From Sipunculus nudus (Eukaryota; Annelida; Sipuncula; Golfingiida; Sipunculidae), in contig CM049311.1 in NCBI GenBank assembly GCA_026874595.1, positions 32,383,176 through 32,447,175 on the forward strand: DNA of 64,000 nucleotides, read 5' to 3'. The notes under the pieces are model-generated. The model did no database searches. It had not been told where the DNA came from and saw only the letters and a list, made by a program, of their open reading frames with translations. A program made the translations under genes and the position numbers. Shown here piece after piece: positions 37,592 to 50,120 of the stretch. The stretch's first letter is position 1; the number at the start of each line of letters is the position of its first letter.

Positions 37592-38763
37592 GTATCCGCC
37601 AAAACAGAGTTTTGCGGATACTATGTTTTCAGCTGCACACCGCTGCCGCTGCTGCTGCCGCCGCCGCCGCGTAGGTGTCCGGAGAACTCCTCCGTAACCC
37701 GGGATTATGTTCGGGTCACATGTGAACTGCTGCGCCCCGATTTTGTTTTGACCTCTTACCTTTCCTCTACGCTCTGCGTCCGTTTGTGCGTCTGTTTCCA
37801 CACATAAACCGACTTATCTCGGGAACCGTTTGACCGATCAGGAAATTTTTTTGCACAAATGTAACCCTTGGAGAGCTTTATAACATACACAAAAAATGGT
37901 GGCGCCACCTGCAACCATGTTTGCACAGTGTCCATCTGTTTGTCTGCCTTGGGTAAAAATTACTCATATCTCTGCAGTGACTTGACTAATTCACCTAAAA
38001 TTGGGCATGCATATACATCCTGGATAGCTTTTCTGATTTTATGACAGGTGGCGCCATCTACATTCACGTTTACGCTGCAGACATCCAAGCTCATATCTCG
38101 GGAACCGTTTGACCGATTGGGCCAAAATTTTGCATGTGTATAGATCTCACATAGCTCTTTATCATACTCAAAACTGGTGGCGCCACCTACAGCCATTTTT
38201 GCACAGCTCCTGTTTGTTTGTCTGCCATGGGATAAAATCACTCCTATCTCGGCAGTGGTTTGACATATCTGCTTAAAATTTTGCAGGTTTATACATCCCC
38301 GACAGCTCTCTTGATTTTATGACAGGTGGCGCCACCTGCATTCTAGTTTATGCAGCAGACATCCAAGCTCATATCTTGGGAACCGTTTGACCGATTGGGC
38401 CAAAATTTTGCATGTGTATAGTTCTCACATAGCTCTTTATCATACGCAAAACTGGTGGCGTCACCTGCAGCCATTTTTGCTCAGCGTCCATCTATTTGTC
38501 TGCCACGGGCTAAAATCACTCATAAACATATAGTGGTTTGACTTATCTGCCTCAAATTTTGCATATGTATACAACTTGGACGGCTTTCTGGATTTTGTGG
38601 TAGGTGGCGCAACCTACATACACCATTTGGCTGCAGACATCCATGCTAATATGCAACACTTCACTCTTTTTTCCCCTTGCCACTCAATCCATGCCTCACT
38701 TCACCTGTTCCACTCTGATTTAGGCGGATACACGTGGTCTCTTGTCGACTACCCGTATTCTAG
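37592..38763 (+). mobile_element. HINE-like element B2
   Basis: A well-preserved family B copy. The 5' hairpin is GTATCCGCCAAAAC-AGA-GTTTTGCGGATAC, followed by a (GCC)n stretch. Diverged half-units of about 140 bp pair into units of about 280 bp, with GGTGGCGCCACC or one-base variants at most junctions. The 3' arm is GGCGGATACA (38723-38732), followed by a hairpin GTGGTC/GACTAC and the end CTAG then TT. The ORFs inside are spurious. Confidence 0.85.
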
Positions 38764-39887
38764 TTCTCAAATGATGTTAATGCAATAACCTGCAAAGAAT
38801 TTGATGAACAACCAAATTCGTTTCTGCATAATAACTCCCCTAACATGGATGGATAAGATTAAAACATGTATCACCCATGGCCTAAGGGAGAAGCTTATTG
38901 ATATTTGGGTCAGATGGAAAAAAAAAGTAATACACAGTTTGGTGTTCAGTTGCTGGTGTCTCCTTCAGCAGGCCAGAAATGGATGAATTTTTTTCGAGTC
39001 ACTTGTGTACAGCGGCATTACATTTTCACAGCATATTTTGTACAGACAATTTGAAGATTCCCCAGAAAAGGATACACTGGCCCAACGCACCACAGTGGCT
39101 CTCATTAAGACCATGTTTGGACAAATCTATCTCCACTTCTAACATCTCAAGGAATTTGGACCTATTATAGTGACCATCAACAAATTTACATTGATTTTCA
39201 TATGTAACCATTCTACACATCACAGCGCATCTGTAGACCCAAGTCCAAGAACAGCTGAATCTCAGTTCAAGAGAATGACCATTTTATCACTACTAACCAA
39301 CAGCTGACTCTCTCTAATACTACAAGGTTCATGTACAGACTCAAGCCTCACATATAATAAGGCCAATTCAGCATACAAATACTGGAAAAATATTTGACAC
39401 AGCCCAGCCAAGACTTCAACCAAGAATAATTGGCTCAGGTAATACAGAAATACAGAAACTCAAAATGCATGCAGTTCTTTTATATCATTATTTTGATAGC
39501 TTTGAACATTTTCACTTTACCATATCTTTTCTTCCAGTTTATACATGTCAGCTGTTCTTTACAGGTTCTTTAATTTTCAAATATTACTCTTTCAGCCCAT
39601 GCTACCAAAGTACACCAAATTCACAGTACTTCAATTAATAATGACTGTATCTTTTGCGGGGCCCATACTGACCTGTCAGTTTTCTAGTTTCTCTAATTTT
39701 ATGTTGTTTATTACTGTTGATGAATAACATGTGACCAATATAACTCAAAAACTGATGGCATGAATTCTGTGAAATTTGGTATGAGCAGAAATCTGGCTGG
39801 AGTCTAATGTTGGATATAGCTATATGTATGTAAAGAAAAGACTTAGAGCATGTCAGTATACCTTGATTGGCTTCATGTTCAGTAGGT
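38764..39887. other. Unique DNA, no gene seen
   Basis: Several short frames but none with splice support or recognisable motif. Confidence 0.45.
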
Positions 39888-40300
39888 TAAAATTTTGTGA
39901 TTTTTACTTTTTTCAGTGGTTTGCTAGGGTTCCATTTTTGCAATATCACTGTATGAAAAACCTATACAGATTGAAACCATATTCTTTTTTATTACTTATA
40001 TTACAAAATAAGTGGACAAAATCTTAATAATTTCATGGAGATCGAAGGAAACATGGAAATAATTAATTGATTTTGGAAATCATTATTCATTAATGGCAGA
40101 TAATTTGAAAGATCTGATATCATTTATAATAAAAATCTTAGAACATACAAGATATATTATTACTTATTATAATATAACATTTTTTAACTTGTCTTCAACG
40201 ATGGGACCACATTCATGAAGGCTTTATTTTCGCAATAATTAGCCTTTCCAAAAATAGCGAATATGAAACCGCTGCACACAAAAAGGTAAATACAGTATTA
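39888..40300. repeat. Dispersed repeat H, copy 2
   Basis: Diverged copy of 13049-13560 in the same orientation, sharing the GAAAAACCTA, CATTATTCATTA, GGCAGATAAT and GCAATAATT blocks in order. Confidence 0.5.
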
Positions 40301-40312
40301 TTCTTCAGGACT

Positions 40313-40333
40313 GGGGGGGGGGGGGGGGGGGGG
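40313..40333 (+). repeat. Poly(G) tract
   Basis: Twenty-one consecutive G residues on the + strand at the border of repeat H copy 2. Confidence 0.9.
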
Positions 40334-40851
40334 CAGTGTATAGGGTAAAAAGCTTTTCATATTATATTACATCTAAATATACTCTAGTATTCCTAGTGCC
40401 TCAGGTCACAGCAAATTGTATATTGCTGCAGAGTTATTAGTGGCTACAACAAGGAAGTTCTGAACAGTCACTTTGTGTGCACAAACACTTCTTGACCTTG
40501 CATGCCTCTTAAGGCAAAATATATGATCGTAAGCCTCATTCTGTTAAACACATTCTAACACTGTTCAGCCAAGTGTAGATGGCTTATATCATATGACTGT
40601 CTTACGAAAGGAACACCGAACTTGATTCATGTGGTTTTAACATCACAATAAATTTGGAGCTTCTGATGGAAGGGTTGCTTGTTTTGTTGTGTTTCTTCCT
40701 AGAAAATTAAGGGCAAGGTTGAACATGTAAAGATGACTTCTCACCTACAACACCATTTGTCTGCCTGTAACTTTATGTATTAAGATATTTCTTATATCCT
40801 TCTATAATTGGAGAATGTGGGTATGGTAAAAAAATTGCATAGGCAGTACTA

Positions 40852-41794
40852 TGCCACACATTACTTGGCTTGGCCACCTGTACAGTTGTTTCACTGTGCC
40901 ACACATTACCTGGCTTGGCCACCTGTACAGTTGTTTTACTGTGCCACACATTACCTGGCTTGGCCACCTGTACAGTTGTTTTACTGTGCCACACATTACC
41001 TGGCTTTGCCACCTGTACAGTTGTTTTACTGTGCCACACATTACCTGGCTTTGCCACCTGTACAGTTGTTTTACTGTGCCACACATTACCAGGCTTTGCT
41101 ACCTGTAAAGCTGTTATACTGAGCTACACATTACCTGGCTTGGCCACCTGTACAGTTGTTTTACTGTGCCACACATTACCTGGCTTTGCCACCTGTACAG
41201 TTGTTTTACTGTGCCATACATTACATGGCTTTGCCACCTGTACAGTTGTTTTACTGTGCCACACATTACCTGGCTTTGCCACCTGTACAGTTGTTTTACT
41301 GTGCCACACATTACCTGGCTTTGCCACCTGTACAGTTGTTTTACTGTGCCACACATTACCTGGCTTTGCCACCTGTACAGTTGTTTTACTGTGCCACACA
41401 TTACCTGGCTTGGCCACCTGTACAGTTGTTTTACTGTGAAACACATTACCAGGCTTTGCTACCTGTAAAGCTGTTATACTGAGCTACACATTACCTGGCT
41501 TTGCCACCTGTACAGTTGTTTTACTGTGCCACACATTACCTGGCTTGGCCACCTGTACAGTTGTTTTACTGTGCCACACATTACCTGGCTTTGCCACCTG
41601 TACAGTTGTTTTACTGTGCCACACATTACCTGGCTTTGCTACCTGTAAAGCTGTTATACTTAGCTACACATTACCTGGTTTTGCCACATGTACAACTGTT
41701 ATACCTAGCTACACATTACCTGGCTTTGCCACCTGCACAACTGTTATACCTAGCTACACATTACCTGGCTTGGCCACCTGTACAGCTGTTTTAT
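40852..41794. repeat. 45-bp minisatellite S3, about 21 units
   Basis: Units of 45 bp contain CACACATTACCTGGCTTTGC, CACCTGTACAGTTGTT and TTACTGTGC. A variant unit (CTGTAAAGCTGTTATACTGA) recurs at 41104, 41464 and 41644. Because 45 is divisible by three, frames stay open across the array in several frames on both strands. This accounts for open frames of up to 189 codons. They lack start context and would encode a 15-residue repeat in every case. Confidence 0.95.
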
Positions 41795-42199
41795 TTTTAA
41801 GATTTTTTTGGTGGAGGAACTGCCTCCATTTTTTAATGCTTTGCTTAGCTTAGTATATATGTACATCTGCAGAGTTCCATTTCGGTTTTGGACTAAGTTA
41901 CAGGGGCTTATATCCTGTTTTCCTTGTGTAAACCAGGTTTGGTATACCACTCCTGATGGCCCTGGATGTGTGGCATTCCCATTACTGGGTCATAACAAGG
42001 AGGAACCCCCATAAGGCGCACTTGTTTGTGAGTGCTATATGATTGATGGGCACAGCCTCCCCATTAAGCCTGCAGAGCACTCACCCTGGCTGGGTTGGGG
42101 GGGGGGACCATGAAAAATCTCTTCGCCTAGGCTGAGATTCGAACTCACAATCTCTCATCTTTGAGTCCTGCGCTGTACCCCTTAGCACAGAAGCCAGTA
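41795..42199 (-). mobile_element. tRNA-derived SINE inserted in S3
   Basis: On the minus strand the head reads GGCTTCTGTGCTAAGGGG, resembling an A box, and later GAGTTCGAATCTCAGC, matching the RNA polymerase III B box. The tRNA-like head spans roughly 42110-42197, and a T/A-rich tail lies near 41795-41815 (+ strand TTTTATTTTTAAGATTTTTTT). S3 units resume immediately on the right. No protein is encoded. Confidence 0.65.
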
Positions 42200-42330
42200 C
42201 CTGTACAGCTGTTATACTGAGCTGCACATTACCTGGCTTGGCCACCTGTACAGTTATTTTACTGTGCCACACATTTCCTGGCTTGGCCACCTGTACAGCT
42301 GTTATACTGAGCAGCACTTTACCTGGCTTA
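42200..42330. repeat. S3 remnant right of the SINE
   Basis: About three diverged 45-bp units (ACCTGTACAGCTGTTATACT, TTACCTGGCTTGGCC) continue the array interrupted by the SINE. Confidence 0.85.
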
Positions 42331-42810
42331 GTGAACTAAGTGAACTATTTCCACCCAACAAAACCTGTTAATTAAAGGATATAAGCCTATGATTAACTGT
42401 TCATTTGGAGACAAAAGTTCAATTTTACAAAAAATGAAGGAATAATTGGTGTGCTTCCCTCATATTGCTTACCTCATATTGTTTAAAAAAAATTATTTTT
42501 AACCAGATGACTCTATTCCAAAACCTGGAATAGGTCTTCTCTGATAGTGAACCAGCTGATATGATTACTATGATTATGATTAGCTCATTTAAGTTCAGTC
42601 AGTGCTGTGTGTTAGAGATGACTTATGGAGGATGACCATTATGAACTACCAAAAATTCATTCATGTGAGAGTGAGCGAGTCTGGATCGAGTCACTCAACC
42701 GTAGTGTTATTGTCGGGTAGTACGGAGTAGTTACAGTCATGCAGTACCCGCTTGTACCATTGTGGTACTCATGGGGTTGTTAAGCCTCAGTGATGCTATG
42801 AACGTTGCAG
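42331..42810. other. Unique DNA upstream of the 42939 exon
   Basis: No repeat or exon recognised. This is a likely promoter region by position. Confidence 0.4.
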
Positions 42811-42820
42811 TATATACATA
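42811..42820 (+). promoter_or_regulatory. TATA-like element for the 42939 first exon
   Basis: TATATACATA lies about 120 bp before the ATG. A start near 42842 would give a leader of about 97 nt. A strong acceptor-like TTTATTTCCTCCAG a few tens of bases downstream leaves open that this is instead an internal exon start. Confidence 0.3.
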
Positions 42821-42938
42821 GACAACAAAGAGCTGAAGCTAGAAATTCACTTTATTTCCTCCAGGATATAGGCCTGAGGTTTGGTTACTGGGACTTAATC
42901 GTGTGTAAGGGGCTCTGTTGACGCTGTTTTATGCAGAT

Positions 42939-43025
42939 ATGATTGACTTGGAAGGGTTACCGAGGAAAGATTGTCAGATGTCAACCTCAGCTGGGACAGA
43001 GCCTGTCTTGTGCCAAGAGTCTCTG
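42939..43025 (+). CDS. Candidate alternative first coding exon 1b (29 codons)
   Basis: ATG 42939 is the first Met after in-frame TAA 42906. The 29 codons read MIDLEGLPRKDCQMSTSAGT and then EPVLCQESL, a balanced hydrophilic sequence unlike random AT-rich translation. The donor CTG|GTAATT (43026) gives phase 0, the same exit phase as the exons ending at 34540 and 58801. Reading past the donor meets a stop within three codons. The segment is too short for domain recognition. The main doubt is its length and the non-optimal donor. Confidence 0.5.
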
Positions 43026-44170
43026 GTAATTTAATTTTTTAATATGGAGTGTTCACTAAACGGACATAACATCTCATCTTGTTTCATATCTGATCTGATT
43101 TTTACTCATGTCATTCTGGTACTTGTTAAAGAAATTAAATCAGAATGGTTCAGTTTGATGTAATTTATGACCTTTTCATGATGTTTCTGCATTTCTTTGC
43201 ATGTCAAAATAATGGATGTACCAATAGTTCAGGTAATTTTTATTTCACTTGGTTCTTGATCTTTCAGCAGGTTTGTGTCTCAGGATTTCAGAATATTCAT
43301 ATACACTTTAAAGGGAAAGGATAAGTGTCATGGTGCCTTGGCAGAGATGCTCTCATTTGTGTGAAGAAATATCATAAAAGTTTTGCCTGAATAAGGATAA
43401 TAAATATATCATATAACCCCCCCCCCCCCACTTTCAATCTCTGAGATCCAGCTGTCGATAAGTGTGTTACAGTGTTTGATTTGTTATAGTCAAATTAAAT
43501 CCTGCAAATCACTTAAATGGCCATAAACCATATTGTAACAAATTCCAATGTAAGTGTGTCAGTTAAGTTATAAATAACCTTGAAAAGAGCTAGTGCACTT
43601 GTACTGGCACAGTAACCAGTGGTAGCTAAAAGTCACGAGGTAATTCTATATATGTTGAAGTAGTGAGAAAATGTAGAGAACAATAAGTCGAATATGGGAC
43701 TGAGAATAAAAATTACCACAACTACTGTATCACAAAGACTGTATATCTGCTTAATTTGGCTTGGCAATTGACTATACCAGCTTCACTTTGTAAATTTGAA
43801 TTAAATTAATTCAGTAAGTATTCATCATACCAACCTGATGTAATTGACGTTCCATCTGAACATATAAATAATGATGGATCCTTTGTAATGATGAATCCTT
43901 TTAATATAAGACAGTTTCATGAATGTAACCTATCCAATTATACTATACAAATCAAATTTTCTCTTGGTCCCTCTATGATTAATTAAATCAAACATTGTGG
44001 CACCAGAAATGTAAACGTGCAACTTTGTAAAGTCTTCAGAGGTTTACTCTGTTCATAACATAAATTCTTCTTCCACCAACCCACCATGCAGATTTAAGGT
44101 TCATTTTAACATAAGTGGAAGGCACAATAATTGTTTCATTTGTTCTGTATCTTTATATTGAAATGTAATT
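43026..44170. other. Intron-like DNA, no gene seen
   Basis: Contains a poly(C) run near 43418-43430. No supported exon. Confidence 0.5.
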
Positions 44171-47100
44171 GTATCCGCCAAAACAGAGTTTTGCGGATAC
44201 TATGTTTTCAGCCCACCGCCGCTGCCGCCGCGTAGGTGTCCGGAGAACTCTGTAACCGCTGGGTGGAATTTTACTAAACCAGGGATTATGTTCGGGTCAC
44301 ATGTGAACTGCTGCGCCACCATTTTGTTTTGACCTCTGACCTGTGCTCTGCGTCCGTTTGTGCGTCTGTTTCCACACATAAACCCACATATCTCGGGAAC
44401 CGTTTGACCGATCAGGAAATTTTTTTTGCACAAATGTAGCCCTTGGAGAGCTTTATAACATACACAAAAATGGTGGCGCCACCTGCAACCATGTTTGTAC
44501 ATGTTCATCTGTTCATCTGCCTTGGGTTTAAATCACTCATATCTCTGCAGTGGTATGACTAATTCACCTGAAATTTGGCATGCGTATACATCCTGGATAG
44601 CTTTTCTGATTTTATGACAGGTGGCGCCACCTACATTCACGTTTATGCTGCAGACATCCAAGCTCATATCTTGGGAACGGTTTGACCGATTGGGCCAAAA
44701 TTTTGCATGTGTATAGATTTCACATAGCTCTTTATCATACGCAAAACTGGTGCGCCACTTGCAGCCATTTTTAGCTCAGCTGACTATAAGTCATCTGAGC
44801 TATAGTCGTGGTCCATTGTCCGTCGTCCGTCCGTCTGTCCGTCCGTCCGTCCGTCCGTCCGTCCGTAGATGTGGCACGTTTTGAAACCGTAAGACCTAGG
44901 AATCCAAAATTCAGCATAATGTTAGATGTCCCAAAGATCTCCTATCAAGCCGAAAACTGGGTCTTTGCGACTTTGTTCCTTTGAGAAATTAAGGAAAAAC
45001 CTCAATTTTTTATTAAAAACCTATTTTCACACTTTAGGACTGCCTAATATCAAAACCACTCATCTGTTTTTCCTCATATTTACCATAAATATTCCTCTAT
45101 ATAGTTCCTATGTACATGCCAGAAATTATGTCTGTATTATTTAATTTAAAAAAGTTCTGGGCCCAAACATAATGCATTTTGAAAAAAATAAGGAAAGATA
45201 TTTGATCACTTAACACAAAAAATGTTAAAGCTGTGGACCTTTTTTCCAGTAATATAACTTTAATTAATCAAAATTAAATTGTATACCCAAAATTAGATGA
45301 AAATCTTTAAAATTTTTTAAAATATTAATAAACATAAAAAATTGGAACCTTAAATTTTGCCCAACTTTGACCATGGCACGTTTTTTTCCTGTAAGTACTG
45401 TGGATTTAATTTTCACAGCATGTTTTTGTCAGCATTTCAACTGTTAACACCAAAAATTTGAAACCAGTTGATCAAAAACTGTAGATTTTAATCAAGTTTC
45501 AAGCACCTTGTAACATATTGTTTACATCAAGCTAGTGTTATGCAGTTTGCAAAAGATCAGCTCCCCAGCTTCAGCTCTAAGTTCCTTAAATTCAGCATAC
45601 AGTTAGATGTCTCCAAAATCCCCCACCATGCCAAGAATTTGGTCACTAGGACTTAATACCTTCGAGATATTAATGAAAAACTTCATTTTTCCATTAAAAA
45701 CCCATTGTTACACTTCAAGACTGCCTAATATCAAAACCACTGATCTGACTTTAATCATAAACAATATACATATTTTTCGTTCTCTATGCACATCCCAGAA
45801 TGATGTCAGTATTGCGTAATTGTTTTAAGTTATGGGCCCAAACATAATGCACTTTGAAAGAAATATATTTACTCCCTTAACAAGGGCATTGCTAGAGATT
45901 TTTTTGTCAGGGATGTAACATTATTTAATCAAGATTCAATTGAATACCAAAAATTAGTTCTGAATTTTTCACATTTTATAAGTTATTAGTATAAATATAA
46001 AATTAGTACCTTAAATTTTGCCCAACTGTGACCATGGCACGTTTGTTTCCCGTGAGCACTGTTGATATAATTTTCATATCATGCACACATAAGGATTTCA
46101 GCTTTTTAGTTTAGAAAGCTGAAAGAAATTGGCCAAAAATTGTAGCTTTTATTAATGTTTTTTATGAGACCCTGTCAGACTTTGGCTCTCTCCAGCCCCT
46201 CTTGAGTCACCAGTATGTTGACCTTGTTGACCTTTCATCAAATTATGCACGCTTGAGGCGAGGCATACAGGAATCCAGGCAGCTTATGGCCAGCCACAGT
46301 TGATCCAGGTGTCCAACCCAACTCATCTAGTAGTTTTAACCAACAACATAACAATAAACAACAAATTAATAAATTTTTATTGGTTTTTAATAAATTAAAG
46401 AAAAATAGAAAAGGAATTTGTTAGTTTAAAATAACAGGAAATTATCTTGCAGTTACTGATGATATAAGAATCTTGTATCGATGGGTAGAATGTCGCATAT
46501 TCCAAATAACACCATGCAGTCACCTATGGCATTTTTCAGTTCAATTTTAATGATAAAGAAGTAAATCATATTATTCATTACTAATCATTAGGGATCATAT
46601 GAAGGAAATTAATGATAGACAAAGATGCAGTTGATAATATTAATCTAGATTCCTACTGTGTCTAGTGTGTACATTGATGTGAAATTAGTCCAAAATGAAT
46701 TTTTTACAGTTATTTTTTAATATAAATAAAAGCCATAAAACCAGGTACTTATGATCATTATTTAAATGTGTGAATTTTGTATATTCTGGATTCTCAACAT
46801 CATTGTTTGGTGAAAATTGAATAAATACCAGACATGGTGCGAATACTTTGTAATTGTATTTAAATACGAATATGATTATGTACTCCATCATAAAAATTCT
46901 TGCATAAAGAATGGGAATTCAGGTAAAAATGAAAGTATATGAATACTGGTGCAAATACTTTCAAAATGTATTCATGAATGCATTCATGAATATACTCTTT
47001 AATATTATTTTAATAATCATATCAGTTATATTTCATTTTTAAAAAATCATATGATTCTCTTATTATTTTTAATAAAAATTATATTTGGGACAATATTTGT

Positions 47101-48231
47101 AATTTTTTTTAATAAATAGTTCAACTCTTATATTACATGTTCTGCTTATAAGTTATATGGCCAAGTCAAAATCTGTGTGACAATAGTACTCCAATTGTTA
47201 ATAAAATAAATGAAATCAATCCTCTTCCCTGTCTCCAAAGGTACTATTAAAATCATACATAAGCTAAACAACAACAACTCATAATACAGCTTATATTTAT
47301 TACCACACAAAACCAGCATGTGCCTTATTTCTAAATAATATTTTTTTATCATATATAACAGCTGAGCGTCGTGACCCATAGGTCCCTTGTTGCACAGCTC
47401 CCGTCTGTTTGTCTGCCATGGGATAAAATCACTCATATCTCAGCAGTGGTTTGACATATCTGCCTAAAATTTTGCAGGATTATACATCCTGGACAGCTCT
47501 CTTGATTTTATGACAGGTGGCGCCACCTACTTTCTAGTTTACGCTGCAGATATCCAAGCTCCTATCTCAGGAACTGTTTGACTGATTGGGCCAAAATTTT
47601 GCATGTGTATAGTTTTCACATAGCTCTTTATCATACGCAAAACTGGTGGCGCCATCTGCAACCATTTTTGCACAGCATTCGTCTGTTTGTCTGCCACGGG
47701 ATAAAATCACTCATATCTGGGCAGTGGTTTGACATATCTGCCTAAAATTTTGCAGGTTTATACATCCTGGACAGCTCTCTTGATTTTATGACAGGTGGCG
47801 CCACCTACATTCTTGTTTATGCTGCAGACATCCAAGCTCATAACTCAGGAACCGTTTGACTGATTGGGCCAAAGTTTTGCATGTGTATAGTTCTCACATA
47901 GCTCTTTATCATACGCAAAACTGGTGGCACCACCTGCAACCATTTTTGCACAGCATCCATCTGTTTGTCTGCCACGGGCTAAAATCACTCATATACATGT
48001 AGTGGTTTGACTTATCTGCCTTAAATTTTGCATATATATACAACTTGGACAGCTTTCTGGATTTTGTGGTAGGTGGCGCAACCTACATACACATTTTGGC
48101 TGCAGACATCCATGCTAATATACAACACTTCCCTCTATTTCCCCTTGCCATTCAATCCATGCCTCACTTCACCAGTTCCACTCTGATTTAGGCGGATACA
48201 CGTAGTCACTTGTCGATTACCCGTATTCTAG
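44171..48231 (+). mobile_element. HINE-like element B3 (host of D4)
   Basis: It starts with the family B hairpin GTATCCGCCAAAAC/GTTTTGCGGATAC and ends with the arm GGCGGATACA (48191-48200), a hairpin GTAGTC/GATTAC and CTAG then TT. It has units of about 280 bp with GGTGGCGCCACC at several junctions. D4 (44773-47389) interrupts it in the T-tract of 'GCAGCCATTTTTGCACAGC', intact at the same place in B2. Without D4 it is about 1.44 kb. Confidence 0.85.
44773..47389 (+). mobile_element. HINE-like element D4 nested in B3
   Basis: A near relative of D3 along its whole length: AGCTCAGCTGACT hairpin, (TCCG)n, two diverged units, AT-rich interior, 3' CAGCTGAGC, GTGACCCATAGGTC and CTTG then TT. Small indels distinguish it from D3. 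The shared ORFs at its left end (for example a 72-codon frame from 44926) occur in D3 and D5 too and reflect the common unit, not a protein. Confidence 0.85.
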
Positions 48232-49608
48232 TTAGTGAATCAAAATTATCATGGATCTTTGTTTTAATTCATATAGGCCCCACTTACTTCTAGACAGAAG
48301 CATGTGACATATTTTTGAGAATATAAAGACACATACATACTTACTAATACAATAAAAAGAAAATTTATCTGCTTATCCAGGAATTATTGCTTCTTTAGAG
48401 AAAACTTATGTTGTGTTGAGCATTATCCTTGACAACTTGTTCATTGGTCTTATAGTCATGAGCTCATGAGGTTTATGAATCAGTTGCAGTCAAAGTTGAG
48501 TACAAACTGTTGACTTCTTTCATACTGATTTTATTCTGTTTTACAGTAAGGGAGTGCTCATTGGTCTAAGTCATGAGGTCTTGGTTTCTGAATCAGTTAC
48601 GTTCAAGCTTAGGTTCAGTGAAAAATTTATCCTGACTGAATAAAAACATGTGTCCTGAAGTCTGACTATTATACCTTGTGGAATTCTGCTGTTTCCATTG
48701 AAGACTTAAGTCCACCAGATGACTTACCATAATTTCCAAAAATTTTTCCTCCAGCTTCTACTATGAAGATACTTGTCTAATGGCCACCAAACTCTCTCCA
48801 CCGATAAATTCCCACCTTAAGACTGCCCTCAGATAATGTACTTTCCTGTGGTATTTCACTCTCAAAAAATTCAAAATTTCAATGGGGGCACCCATTTGCA
48901 TACAAACTAATATGCAGATATGTTGCAAGAAACATTGCATGATGGAATTAGGGGTACACCACCAGCATTGATTACATATTTCTGTTATCTTCATATGCTT
49001 GCAGTAGACAGTGCAACCTACAGTGCATGGTGCTAACTTCAAAGGAAGAAATGGTATTTATATTCAATTATACCTTGGGATATAAAACTGGACCAAACAT
49101 AGCAAAACATGGCAAAGCACTGCAGTATTGCTGTCATTTCCATAAGTGAAATTGATATAATAATCTTCACAGTCTGAAGAAACTGTGCTGCCACACAGCT
49201 GCTGTCTATTACTGGTAGCAGCCGGGTGTTGGCCTCAGTTTAGCAAGACCTTAGAGTGATATATAAGGCAGCATTATTATAACTAAAAATATTGCTCATT
49301 TTGGTATTGGAATGTCAGCTAGAACAACTCCTGTCTGAGGTCTGAGATTGTACATCAGCAGAAAAACAAGGGCAGCTCAATGAGCCATGGTACGTCATAA
49401 TTCTTAATCAATATCTTTTAATTAAACAACAGGGTTCACTCTTGGTTTTCAGGGTACATTTTTTCTGAGTGTTTGACATTTGCTTATATGTGGCATTGAT
49501 TAAACGATGTATGGGCAAGTGCAGTCCCACAATACATGGTGAAATACTTATTAATACATTCATATCAGGCATGAATTTTCATGACTGTTTCCTGTAATAT
49601 GGTGGAAG
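48232..49608. other. Unique DNA, no gene seen
   Basis: No supported exon or repeat. A 93-codon minus-strand frame at 48761-49042 has no splice or family support. Confidence 0.45.
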
Positions 49609-49792
49609 TATATATACCAGTACGATCCACAACTCTCAAGGTATTGTCCTGGCCGGTGTGTTTTGGTGTGTATGCTGCTGATGATGATTCAGGGGCTTTT
49701 TCCTAGGCAAGGTTTAACACTGGATATTCTGTAGCTGGTTCTTGTCTCTTTCTGTGGTACTGCAAAAGCGATTTTAGCAGAATTATTTCTTG
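49609..49792 (+). other. Possible non-coding first exon with TATA box
   Basis: TATATATA at 49609-49616 and a strong GTAAGT donor at 49793 bracket about 150 bp of potential transcript. The ATGs in it hit stops before the donor. It could be another untranslated first exon of the same gene. There is no other support. Confidence 0.2.
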
Positions 49793-50120
49793 GTAAGTGA
49801 CAGTTATCATCATTGTTATATTCAATATAAAATTATTTTAGTCATTGATAAATCACACTTTAGATTGAAGTAAATCTTAATATATGTGGCTAACATGAGA
49901 AAATAATTGGCACTTCCAGCAGTTGATTGGTTTAAATGATTTTGGGATATGACTTTAGTAAAACTCTCTATTCAGGGACATACATTGTTCAGAGCTTATG
50001 TTATGGAATGTCCAGGGACAGGATCCAACATACATAATTTTATCTCTAGACATGATTATTGATGGTCTTGAAAATTTCTTTAATAAGTAAAGAGTCATCA
50101 TGAACAAATGATGACTATTT

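Noticed and set aside
40870-41439. 189-codon open frame on the + strand
   Set aside because: It is produced by the 45-bp period, which is open in several frames on both strands; no start context, splice sites or non-repetitive segment.
42110-42199. Functional tRNA gene on the minus strand
   Set aside because: It has A and B box-like sequences but no convincing full cloverleaf, and continues into a SINE body.
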